Source: Hyphomicrobiales bacterium
GTDB taxonomy: Bacteria; Pseudomonadota; Alphaproteobacteria; Rhizobiales; JAKSCL01
Direction of reading: 5' to 3'
DNA length: 33,755 nt
Assembly (NCBI GenBank): GCA_022360615.1
Contig: JAKSCL010000183.1
Location: 1-33,755, forward strand
Part shown: piece by piece, positions 1 to 8,696 of the stretch
Layout of the letters: each line of letters starts with the position of its first letter
Position numbering within the stretch: the first letter of the stretch is position 1
Program-made: the position numbers and the translations under genes
Notes under the pieces: model-generated
The model's input: only the letters and a program-made list of their open reading frames with translations
What the model was told of the DNA's origin: nothing
Database searches by the model: none

Positions 1-1353
1 ACGCTTGCAATCGTTCTGATGTCGCTTTTCGCAGGTGTCTCTTATCATATGGCCATCCACGCCCACCCCGGCATTGTGGAGAACTTCGCCGCCATCGGCC
101 TTCTCACAGCCGCGCTGTTCGGTCTCTCGGTCAGGTCGCGCGGGGCTTATGGCTTCGAGCACTATCTTGAGCACAAACATCACCTCCGGACGATCGTCTG
201 GGGATGGCATGTGGCTTTCCTCATGCTGTTCGCAATCGGCTTTCTGACAAAGACAAGCGATATCTTTTCCCGTGGCTGGATCATTCTTCTTTACGCTGGA
301 GGGTTCGTCGCCCTTGCCTTGCAGCGGGCGCTCCTCGTCGAACTGGTGAAACGCGGCGACGCAGCTGGCTTGTTCAACACGCGCAGAGCACTTGTCGTTG
401 GCTGCCGGGATGCGGTCGAAGACTTCCTTGCACGCTACGATCTCCCAACGAACGGGCTTGTTTTGGTCGGCACAATGGCGCTTGGCGAGGAGCGGGCCGG
501 TGACGACAGCAACACCGTCCCCGACGAACGCCTGCAACGCGCGATCGCCGAAGCCCGATTTCTGGAACCCGACGATATCTACATCGCTGTGCCATGGTCG
601 CGGGCCGATCTGATCGACCGCTATGTCAACGTGTTCATGACCCTTCCGGTCACCCTGCATCTTGCGCCAGAGCGCATCCTCGACCGTTTTGGGCACATGG
701 ACCTGCGCCAGCACCGCAAGATCCCGAGCCTCGGTCTTTTGGACGGGCCGCTCTCCTCGCCCGCCGCCCGCTTCATCAAACGTTTCACGGATATCGCCGC
801 CGCCCTTTCCGGGCTCATCCTGCTCGCCCCGCTCTTCGCGGTGATCGCCGCGCTCATCAAATGCGATAGCAAAGGCCCTGTGTTCTTTGTTCAGCACCGG
901 CTCGGCTTCAATCAGAAACCATTCCGAATTCTCAAATTCCGAACTATGATCAGCGCTGACAACGGCCCCGTTGTACGGCAGGTAACGGATGGCGATGCAC
1001 GCGTTACCCCGCTTGGACGCTTCCTGCGACGCGCGAACCTCGACGAACTGCCGCAGCTCCTGAATGTTCTGAAAGGCGACATGTCGCTCGTGGGCCCGCG
1101 GCCGCATGCGGTTGCCCATGACCAGGAGTTTGAGCGGGTCGTTGCCCGCTATGCGCGCCGCCATAATGTGCGGCCGGGCATTACCGGGTGGGCGCAGATC
1201 AATGGCTATCGCGGTATCACCGATACCGAAGAGAAGATCCGCGGGCGCCTTGAGCACGACCTTTATTACATCGACAACTGGTCGCTTGGCCTCGATTTGC
1301 GCATCCTGCTGGCCACGGTGCTTTCAAAGCGGGCCTACAAAAACGCGGCATAG
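1..1353 (+). CDS. Undecaprenyl-phosphate sugar phosphotransferase (WcaJ/ExoY-like), 5'-truncated by window start
   Basis: C-terminal bacterial sugar transferase signature ([81 protein letters not shown]). Track ORF starts at 19, but the frame is open to base 1, so the true start is probably upstream. Confidence 0.9.
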   Translation, partial: TLAIVLMSLFAGVSYHMAIHAHPGIVENFAAIGLLTAALFGLSVRSRGAYGFEHYLEHKHHLRTIVWGWHVAFLMLFAIGFLTKTSDIFSRGWIILLYAGGFVALALQRALLVELVKRGDAAGLFNTRRALVVGCRDAVEDFLARYDLPTNGLVLVGTMALGEERAGDDSNTVPDERLQRAIAEARFLEPDDIYIAVPWSRADLIDRYVNVFMTLPVTLHLAPERILDRFGHMDLRQHRKIPSLGLLDGPLSSPAARFIKRFTDIAAALSGLILLAPLFAVIAALIKCDSKGPVFFVQHRLGFNQKPFRILKFRTMISADNGPVVRQVTDGDARVTPLGRFLRRANLDELPQLLNVLKGDMSLVGPRPHAVAHDQEFERVVARYARRHNVRPGITGWAQINGYRGITDTEEKIRGRLEHDLYYIDNWSLGLDLRILLATVLSKRAYKNAA

Positions 1354-1529
1354 CGGTGGTGGATGAAGCCCACGGTTTGTGTGCGCTCAGCGCAGCAGCT
1401 TGCCCATACCCAGGCGATTATTCTGCTGCCTCACTAGCGCACACTCCTACGGAGAGGCCCTGCAGCAGAGGGGGAATTGAACTTCAGAAGAGACAATCGC
1501 AGCCGCCATCCTCCTGGCTGCGAAAGACG

Positions 1530-2768
1530 CTAGACTTGCCAGCGCACTTTCGCGTAGTTACCGGACAGCGCAACGTCGCGCACATGGCGGCGGGCATTGA
1601 AGGCCGCGCGCTGGCTGCGCCGGTACTTCCAACCTGTGTTGATCTCACGGAAATGGCGGTAGCTGAAAATGCGGCTCGGCAGATAAGCCGCAGGCCAGCC
1701 TTTGATCCGGTGGACCTGCCACTGTGCGGTAAAAGGTGTGCGCGAGGGCACGGCGCACCATTTGGGCGGGCAGATATCGGGACCTCCGCGCCAGCGCCAG
1801 GCAAAGGGCCAAGCCTCAGGTGTCAGATAATGGTCGAACGCGCGGTGTCTGAGGGGACCGGCATCTCCCGTTTCGGGCGCAAGCTCCTCAATCCCCGGCA
1901 TCCAAAGACCGCGATACGCCGTGATACCCCACCATGATTGTTCTGCCGCTTCAAAAACGCTTTTGCCGTTCCCCGCCACGACGCATTCATCGATATCGGC
2001 ATTGAGGACGCTTGCAGCATCCGACAGGAACATCCAACGCGCATGTTCGAGCGCACCGGACTGACAGAAATCCGAATCCCAACGCGTGCCGTCGGCCTTT
2101 CCCTGGGGACCGTATTTGAACGGCCAATCGACAACGCCGGCAATGGCGATGCCACCCAATCTGGAAAGAGCGTCTTTGAGCGCATCGATGGTGTAGATGC
2201 TTGAATTATTGTCGTAAATCAGCACCGCATCGGCGCCGTGCACATCGCGATGGTAGCGCACCCAATCCTCAATCCAGGTCAGGTCGTTATCTTTCGAAAC
2301 CGTGAGAAGCACACGGCGGCCGGCATAGAGATCGGGACGGGCGTCAATCACAGGAACGTTGAGGGCGCCGAAGCGGGTGTCGATGGTGAGGTCGGCGGCC
2401 GTGCGCTCGAGATCCACCCAGATTTGGGCATGCCTGTTCATGGACTTCAGTGAGAACGGAGAGGAGGTCCGGCCCAGGCCTGCAGTCACCTGCATCTCGG
2501 AGATGGCTGCTTCCAGATTATTGAGAGGCGGTCCGAGGAGAACGGCGCGACCGGCCGCGGTCCTGATCGCATTGTCGAAGAACAGCGTTGAAGCATCAAA
2601 CGCATCGTCGAAACCCGGTTCGCGCGCTGCGGGATCGCGGGTGGGTTCGCGGACAACGCCAAAGCGATCGAGCGTTACGCCATTGGCCCGGTAGGTGAAG
2701 CTCCGCTGCATAGCCCTGGTCCCTAGCAAGAATGAAAGCCGTCCATCGATGATACGGTCTTGCGGCAA
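1530..2768 (-). CDS. Glycosyltransferase family 2/92-like protein
   Basis: 412-aa ORF; segment NDLTWIEDWVRYHRDVHGADAVLIYDNNSS resembles GT families with a 'WIxEWVxYHxxxGxDHFYIYDNxSxD'-type motif. Alternative ATG at 2711. Confidence 0.6.
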   Translation of the reverse strand: MPQDRIIDGRLSFLLGTRAMQRSFTYRANGVTLDRFGVVREPTRDPAAREPGFDDAFDASTLFFDNAIRTAAGRAVLLGPPLNNLEAAISEMQVTAGLGRTSSPFSLKSMNRHAQIWVDLERTAADLTIDTRFGALNVPVIDARPDLYAGRRVLLTVSKDNDLTWIEDWVRYHRDVHGADAVLIYDNNSSIYTIDALKDALSRLGGIAIAGVVDWPFKYGPQGKADGTRWDSDFCQSGALEHARWMFLSDAASVLNADIDECVVAGNGKSVFEAAEQSWWGITAYRGLWMPGIEELAPETGDAGPLRHRAFDHYLTPEAWPFAWRWRGGPDICPPKWCAVPSRTPFTAQWQVHRIKGWPAAYLPSRIFSYRHFREINTGWKYRRSQRAAFNARRHVRDVALSGNYAKVRWQV

Positions 2769-2948
2769 AGCCGGGCCAAAGGTGTCTTAGATCGCACCGT
2801 TTCGACCGTTTTGCCGCTCTGTGAAACGGAAAAAGCAAACGTCATGCCGCTTCAGGCAAGATTCGATCCCATTTAAAACTGGCCCCGCTCTTGCTGCTTG
2901 CCCACCGGACAACAACTGCCCGTCCCATGGTGAAACGGGCGCGAAAGC

Positions 2949-4112
2949 GTGGAGACAAACCAGGTGTTACTGGCACAGCAGAAGTTTCGTGTTTCGGTTC
3001 ACGGCGCGGATGCGCTCGAAAAGCTTGACTGGCCTTCAACCAATGATTCCGGCCCGTTTACGTCCCATGTTTTTCAGAGCCGCGAGTTCTTGACGCTTTG
3101 GCTCGAAACCATCGGCAAAGCACGCCGCAGCGAACCCCATTTCGCTGTGGTTTCAGACAGTTGCGGCCAGCCGCTGATGCTTCTGCCTTTATGTGTCGAG
3201 CACAGTCTCGGTTTCTCGGTCTTGCGGTTCATGGATGGTGGGGTGGCCGATTACAACGCGCCGATTATACGCAACGGCGAATATTTCAAGGCCAGCGAAT
3301 TCGTCGGGATCTGGTCGCAGATCTTGAACGCCATCGGCCCGATCGACGCCGTGGATTTGCGAAAAATCGTGTCCCACATCGGTTCAGCACCCAATCCGAT
3401 GCTGGCACTCAAAACCATTCAACAGGCGAGCTCCGGCTATCTGATCGAGACGAGCGCCAACGACTGGGATGCGTTTTCGAAGGAAAAGCGACGGAAAAAA
3501 GAGCTCACCACGGCCCGGCGCAAGCTGAACCAGCTTACAAAGGAAGGGCCGGTTCGCTTCACAATCGCCGAAACGCCGGATGAAGCGCGAACCCTCTGGC
3601 GCGCGACCGCTGCCATGAAACGCACCCAGTACCTGGAAACGATGGGTGAGGATTTCTTCGAGCAACCAGGCATTCGCGCTTTTTATGAAGGGGCGATCAG
3701 CGGCGAGCGTCTGAACCGGCTTGGGGTGATTTGTGCCAGGCTGCGCAACGACACGGTTGTCGCCGGTCATCTGGGCTTCAGGGCGAAGAACCGCTTCCAT
3801 TACATCCTTCCGGCCTACAACCGCGACTACGCAGGTTACGGCCCCGGCCGCCAGCTTCTGATCGACGTTATCCGCTGGAGCTTCGAGAGCGGACATGAAG
3901 TGCTCGATCTGGGCGAAGGCGACCTCGACTACAAAAAGGTCTGGAGCACCAAGCGGCTTACTCTCGTCTCACACGGCGATGCCATCACCTGGTCCGGCCG
4001 GCTTTATTTCCTCTTGAAGGCTGCGAAATCCGCACCGGCACTGCGGCGCCTCTACAACCGCATGAAACGCGCCGAAGCCTCTGAGCCCGCGCCACGGAAG
4101 GCGCAGCGCTGA
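2949..4112 (+). CDS. GNAT/CelD (FemAB-like) acyltransferase, EPS-associated
   Basis: 387 aa; C-terminal GNAT-like segment (VVAGHLGFRAKNRFHYILPAYNRDYAGYGPGRQLLIDVIRWSFESGHEVLDLGEGDLDYKKVWS) typical of CelD/BcsL-type proteins; GTG start; stop overlaps next ATG. Confidence 0.8.
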   Translation: METNQVLLAQQKFRVSVHGADALEKLDWPSTNDSGPFTSHVFQSREFLTLWLETIGKARRSEPHFAVVSDSCGQPLMLLPLCVEHSLGFSVLRFMDGGVADYNAPIIRNGEYFKASEFVGIWSQILNAIGPIDAVDLRKIVSHIGSAPNPMLALKTIQQASSGYLIETSANDWDAFSKEKRRKKELTTARRKLNQLTKEGPVRFTIAETPDEARTLWRATAAMKRTQYLETMGEDFFEQPGIRAFYEGAISGERLNRLGVICARLRNDTVVAGHLGFRAKNRFHYILPAYNRDYAGYGPGRQLLIDVIRWSFESGHEVLDLGEGDLDYKKVWSTKRLTLVSHGDAITWSGRLYFLLKAAKSAPALRRLYNRMKRAEASEPAPRKAQR

Positions 4113-5110
4113 TGTCGACGTATCGGGGTTCGGTCATGTCCGTTTCAGACCTCCGCGCGGAGGCGCATAACGCAACCAGCGAGATTGAAGCGGTGGTCTG
4201 CGTCCCGGCCTTCCGCCGGCCCATGCATTTGAAAAAGACGCTTCAATCGCTTTGCGAACAAGAAACCAAACGCGCATTTGCGGTCGTTGTCGTCGACAAC
4301 GACGCCGAAGCGCAAGAGAGCGCTGCGGTTGCGGCGGATTTCTTCAAGCGGACCGGGATGCCCGGTCTCTGCGTCGTCGAACGCGCGCAAGGCAATTGCT
4401 ATGCGATCAACCGCGCGTTCTCGCTTGGCCTTAGCGCGTTCCCGACAGCGCGCCATTTCCTGATGATAGATGATGACGAGACCGCCTCACCCGAGTGGCT
4501 TGAGAGCATGGTCTTCGCAGCGGATATGCACCAGGCGGACATTGTCGGCGGACCGGTTCTGCCTGTGTTCGAAGCGGCGGCGCCCGAATGGCTTAAGGCG
4601 CACGCCGTGTTCTGGCCCGCAATTACCCGCTCCGGTCCCGTTCCATGCATCTATGGAACGGGTAACTGCCTGATCGCCCGAAAGGTCTTCGAAGGGATGC
4701 CAAAGCCTTATTTCGACCTCCGCTTCAACTTTCTGGGCGGTGGCGACATGGATTTTTTCCGGCGCTGCCAAAGCGCGGGCTTCCGCTTTTATTGGGTAAA
4801 GGAAGCCGAGATTGAAGAGACGGTTCCGGCTGAACGGCTCACCGCCCGCTGGGTGCTCAGCCGCGGGCTACGCATCGGCGCGGTCAACTATCTTCTCGAT
4901 TGGAAAGGCTATCCGGGTGCGGCGGGCCGCACGTGGGTCGTGGTTAAAACCGTCCTGGCGCTCCCCGCTTCGCTTTTGAAGGCATTAAGGCGGCTTCTTC
5001 AAACCGGACGCCCCTTTGATGCGGTTCATCCCTTGTCGATGGCGGTTGGGCGGACAATGGCCCTGCTCGGTGCTGTGCCGCAGCCTTACCGCGCGCGGCC
5101 TGTCAAATGA
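4112..5110 (+). CDS. Glycosyltransferase family 2
   Basis: GT-A motifs: VCVPAFRRPMHLKKTLQSL, VVVVDNDAE, FLMIDDDETASPEWLESM. Translationally coupled at both ends. Confidence 0.85.
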   Translation: MSTYRGSVMSVSDLRAEAHNATSEIEAVVCVPAFRRPMHLKKTLQSLCEQETKRAFAVVVVDNDAEAQESAAVAADFFKRTGMPGLCVVERAQGNCYAINRAFSLGLSAFPTARHFLMIDDDETASPEWLESMVFAADMHQADIVGGPVLPVFEAAAPEWLKAHAVFWPAITRSGPVPCIYGTGNCLIARKVFEGMPKPYFDLRFNFLGGGDMDFFRRCQSAGFRFYWVKEAEIEETVPAERLTARWVLSRGLRIGAVNYLLDWKGYPGAAGRTWVVVKTVLALPASLLKALRRLLQTGRPFDAVHPLSMAVGRTMALLGAVPQPYRARPVK

Positions 5111-6438
5111 CCTCTTCTGCCGCCGCATTTTCCGGCAATGGCACCTTGCGCCGCGCGCAGGCGGCGCTTGATGACGTCAACGCAACCGACGTGCTGCGCG
5201 CACTGATCTTCACGGGCGCTTTCCTGCTTGCCTGGGTAACGGTCAGCCCGTTTTCAGATCTTTCCTCCCGCGATCTTCTCGGCGTCCTCGAGGGCCGTGA
5301 CGGACTGAGCTACATGCTCTTTGGCATGCTTGCCATCACCGGCGCGTCACTCGCGTTTATCCTGCATGCACGCGCGTTAGCAGCCTTGCTCACCCCGGCC
5401 TTTTTGCTTCTTGCTCTTTGGCTTGCCTTTGCAGCGGCGATTTCGCCTGACACGGGCACCTCATTCAGGCGGCTCGTGCTTCAGGGCATGGTGATGGCGG
5501 TTGCCGCAAGCGCCTTCCTGATGCCCGCGGGCCGGGTTCGGATGGCGGTTCTCCTCGCCGCTGTCGCCGCGACCGTCATCGCCCTCTCCTACATGGGACT
5601 GCTTGTCGTTCCCCACCTAACGATCCATCAGATGGGCGACCTCGTCGAATCGCGGCTTTCAGGCGATTGGCGCGGCATTTTCTTCCACAAGAACCTCGCC
5701 GGACCGATTTTCGTGTTCTGTGCCTTTATCGGCATTTATGTCGCCCGCACACTTTCGGTCGCGCTGGGCGCGGCCCTGTTCATCTTGTCTGCCGTCTTTC
5801 TCATCTTTTCGGGCGCAAAGAGCGCGATGCTGCTCTTTCCACTCGTGCTCGCGCTCTCATTTGCCGCGACCCAGGCTCGCGGCAGCGTTCTTTCCGCGCT
5901 GTTGTGCTTCGGACCGCTCGTGCTCGCGGCTTTTCTGACGCTTGGCACCATCGCCATTCCGGCGATGGGCAGTGCCATTCAGGCACTGCCGGTGGAAACC
6001 AGCTTTACCGGACGCACGGAAATCTGGAAGTTCGCGCTTGAGAAAGTGGGCACCGAACCGCTCACCGGCCATGGTTTTTGGGCGTTTTGGGGAGGAGCAG
6101 AGGCACGCTACGGCCTTGAGGTTGGCCCGACGCAATGGATCGGCAGCGTTTCACACGCGCATAACGGCTATCTCGATGCAGCGCTTAGCCTTGGGATTCC
6201 GGGGCTTCTCCTAACGCTCGCCGTCTTCCTCGTGCAGCCTTTTTTCGACCTGCGCCGGGTGGCGGCGCGCACCGGTGAAAGGGCGCTGGCACTCCTGCTC
6301 ACCCAGATCTGGCTATTCGGCGTTTATCTGTCGCTAATGGAAAGTTTCCTTTTCAACCGGCACAATCCGATCTGGTTCACCTTTCTTTTTGCCGTTTTCG
6401 GTCTGCGGTTCCTGTCACGGTTCCGCTCGACGCCGTGA
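5107..6438 (+). CDS. O-antigen ligase/polymerase (Wzy-type) membrane protein
   Basis: Polytopic hydrophobic 443 aa with the Wzy_C-like segment WRGIFFHKNLAGPIF ... FTGRTEIWKFALEKVGTEPLTGHGFWAFWG ... SHAHNGYLDAALSLGIPGL. Confidence 0.88.
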   Translation: MTSSAAAFSGNGTLRRAQAALDDVNATDVLRALIFTGAFLLAWVTVSPFSDLSSRDLLGVLEGRDGLSYMLFGMLAITGASLAFILHARALAALLTPAFLLLALWLAFAAAISPDTGTSFRRLVLQGMVMAVAASAFLMPAGRVRMAVLLAAVAATVIALSYMGLLVVPHLTIHQMGDLVESRLSGDWRGIFFHKNLAGPIFVFCAFIGIYVARTLSVALGAALFILSAVFLIFSGAKSAMLLFPLVLALSFAATQARGSVLSALLCFGPLVLAAFLTLGTIAIPAMGSAIQALPVETSFTGRTEIWKFALEKVGTEPLTGHGFWAFWGGAEARYGLEVGPTQWIGSVSHAHNGYLDAALSLGIPGLLLTLAVFLVQPFFDLRRVAARTGERALALLLTQIWLFGVYLSLMESFLFNRHNPIWFTFLFAVFGLRFLSRFRSTP

Positions 6439-7373
6439 TCCGAGAGCTTAGGAACGGAGGTTCCGCCTTGTCCGTATCGGTTGTCATCCCAGTCAAGGAT
6501 GGGGAGCGCTTCATCGCAGAAGCGGTCAACAGCGCGCTTCAACAAGGACCGGCTGTCGGTGAGGTGATCGTTGTCGACGACGGCTCGCGGGATCGCACGG
6601 CTGAAATCGTCTCGCGACTTGACGACATCCGTTTGAAGATGATCGGCGGACCGCATAAGGGCGTCTCTTTTGCCCGTAACCATGGCGCCCGCGGGGCGCG
6701 TGGGCAATGGCTCGTTTTTCTTGATGCCGATGACCGTTTGTGCCCGCAAGCCGTGAACCGGCTGATGGCGGCCGCGGCAGATCATGAGGGCGCAGTCGCC
6801 GCTTATGGCGACTATGAGCGCATCGACGAGAAGGGCAGGGTCGTTGGCAAGCGACGCCTCCTGTCGGACCGGAAAAAGCCCGAGGGCGACATCCTCCAGC
6901 GCGTTCTTACGGGCAATTTCATCGTCAATGGCGGGGTCATGCTGATCGACCGCCGGACCTTTCTGCGCTTTGGCGGGTTCGACGAGACGCTACGCTACTG
7001 CGAGGACTGGCATGCCTGGTGCCGGCTGGCAGCCGAAGGCCCGATTGCCTATCTGGGCGGTCCCCGCGTTCTCGACTACCGCGTCCACGATGCGAGCACC
7101 ATGATGGCGCGCAACCGCAGCTATCGCGACGATGAGCCCGCCCTGGAACGCATTTTCAAAGAACCGTTTATCCTCCAGCGTTTCGGTGCCGATACTCTCG
7201 CCAGTCTCAAAAAACAAGCGCGCACGCATCTGCGGATTTACAGCCTAACGCAAGCCATCCGCGCGCACCGCTACCGAGAAGCGATCCGGCTCGCCGCTCG
7301 CACTGTGAGAGAGCGGCCCGCCGCGACGCCCCGCATGTCGCTTTACGCCGCTGCGGCCCTTTGCGGCATCTGA
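6435..7373 (+). CDS. Glycosyltransferase family 2
   Basis: SVVIPVKDGERFIAEAVNSALQQ, VIVVDDGSRDRTAEIV, ARGQWLVFLDADD; GTG start overlapping the upstream TGA. Confidence 0.9.
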   Translation: MIRELRNGGSALSVSVVIPVKDGERFIAEAVNSALQQGPAVGEVIVVDDGSRDRTAEIVSRLDDIRLKMIGGPHKGVSFARNHGARGARGQWLVFLDADDRLCPQAVNRLMAAAADHEGAVAAYGDYERIDEKGRVVGKRRLLSDRKKPEGDILQRVLTGNFIVNGGVMLIDRRTFLRFGGFDETLRYCEDWHAWCRLAAEGPIAYLGGPRVLDYRVHDASTMMARNRSYRDDEPALERIFKEPFILQRFGADTLASLKKQARTHLRIYSLTQAIRAHRYREAIRLAARTVRERPAATPRMSLYAAAALCGI

Positions 7374-7392
7374 CGAACGGGAGGAATATTCC

Positions 7393-8694
7393 ATGCCGTA
7401 CGGCGAAACCGCTCCGGTGCGGGCCGGCCCGCTGGAGAGCGGCGATGCCGCCGCATGGGCCGATAACCATCACGATGAGCTAGAACGTTCCGATACCGCA
7501 GCGGCAAAGGCGGAGGTCCTGCATCTTACCTGCGCCAACGACCTTCAACCGATTGCAGCGGAGCTTCAAGCGCTGACCGGCACTCTCGCCGAGCCCAACG
7601 TCTTCTTCGACGCGATCATGCTTCAACCGGCGCTCGATACGCTTTTGCCAAAGGACGGGATCGACTGTGTTCTCATCCGCGAGGAAACGGAGGACCGGCG
7701 GCTGATCGGCCTTATGCCGCTGATGCGCCGACCGCTGCATAAGTTTCTACCCCTGCCTGCTTACCGTTTTTGGGATCACAGCCAATGCTTCCGTTCCACC
7801 CCTCTGATGCGCACGGGATGCGAGGAACTCTGCTGGTCGGCTTTTATCAACTGGTTTCAAGGGCCTGGGAACTCCCGGAAATATCTTCATATACCCCTAT
7901 TGCCGAGGTATGGGCCGATATCGGACGCACTGCACAAGACGCTTGCCGACCGACCGCAGATCGGTGCCTTTACGACCAGCCAACAGACGGCTTTTTTCGA
8001 CTTCCGCACCGGCGTCATCGATGCCGAAGCGATCCTTGACCGGGCCATGGGCAAGAAAACCCGGTCAAATTTCCGGCGCAAACTGCGCAATCTGGAAAAA
8101 GAAGGCACGGTTGTTTTCGAGGAACTGACGCCGGATACGGATATCGACGCGCTTAGCGATGAGTTCCTGGCGCTCGAGAACTCAGGGTGGAAGGGCAAGG
8201 AGGGCACGGCACTCGCCGCAAAGATCACCGAAGCCGCGTTTTTTAAATCCGCCATCGCCAGGGCGCACGCCGAAGGCAGGCTTTCCCTCCTCACCATGCG
8301 GCTCGATGGACGACTGATCGCCGCCCGGACCGAAATCTACGGCGGGAATGGCGGTTTCGTCTTCAAGATCGCCTTTGACGAAACGCTTTCGCGCATGTCG
8401 CCGGGCGTCCTTCTTGAAATCGAGCGGATCAAGCGGCTTGACGGCGATGATCGGGCGCTTGCTTTCCTCGATTCATGTTCGGCTTTCAACAACGGCCCGT
8501 TCTACCGCGTGTGGCCGGACCTGATGACAATCGAACACCTTCGGCTCGGTGCGGGACCGCTGATGAAGACGTTCACGGCGCGGCTTTTGCCGCCACTCTA
8601 TTGGGCATTAAGGCCCGAAAGGCTGAAAAGCCTGATCAAAAGCGCACTGCCGCGCTGGGTCTACGTGGCCGTCCAGCGGTTAAGGAAACGCTGA
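7393..8694 (+). CDS. GNAT/CelD-like acyltransferase (second copy in cluster)
   Basis: 433 aa; KKTRSNFRRKLRNLEKEGTVVFEELTPDTDIDALSDEFLALENSGWKGKEGTAL and downstream GNAT fold segment, as in CelD-type EPS proteins. Confidence 0.8.
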   Translation: MPYGETAPVRAGPLESGDAAAWADNHHDELERSDTAAAKAEVLHLTCANDLQPIAAELQALTGTLAEPNVFFDAIMLQPALDTLLPKDGIDCVLIREETEDRRLIGLMPLMRRPLHKFLPLPAYRFWDHSQCFRSTPLMRTGCEELCWSAFINWFQGPGNSRKYLHIPLLPRYGPISDALHKTLADRPQIGAFTTSQQTAFFDFRTGVIDAEAILDRAMGKKTRSNFRRKLRNLEKEGTVVFEELTPDTDIDALSDEFLALENSGWKGKEGTALAAKITEAAFFKSAIARAHAEGRLSLLTMRLDGRLIAARTEIYGGNGGFVFKIAFDETLSRMSPGVLLEIERIKRLDGDDRALAFLDSCSAFNNGPFYRVWPDLMTIEHLRLGAGPLMKTFTARLLPPLYWALRPERLKSLIKSALPRWVYVAVQRLRKR

Positions 8695-8696
8695 GA

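Noticed and set aside
2863-2890. TCGATCCCATTTA match to the left end of the livF-livH element
   Set aside because: Only ~13 bp is shared with no second terminal repeat nearby; could be chance or a tiny remnant, not supportable as a second copy.
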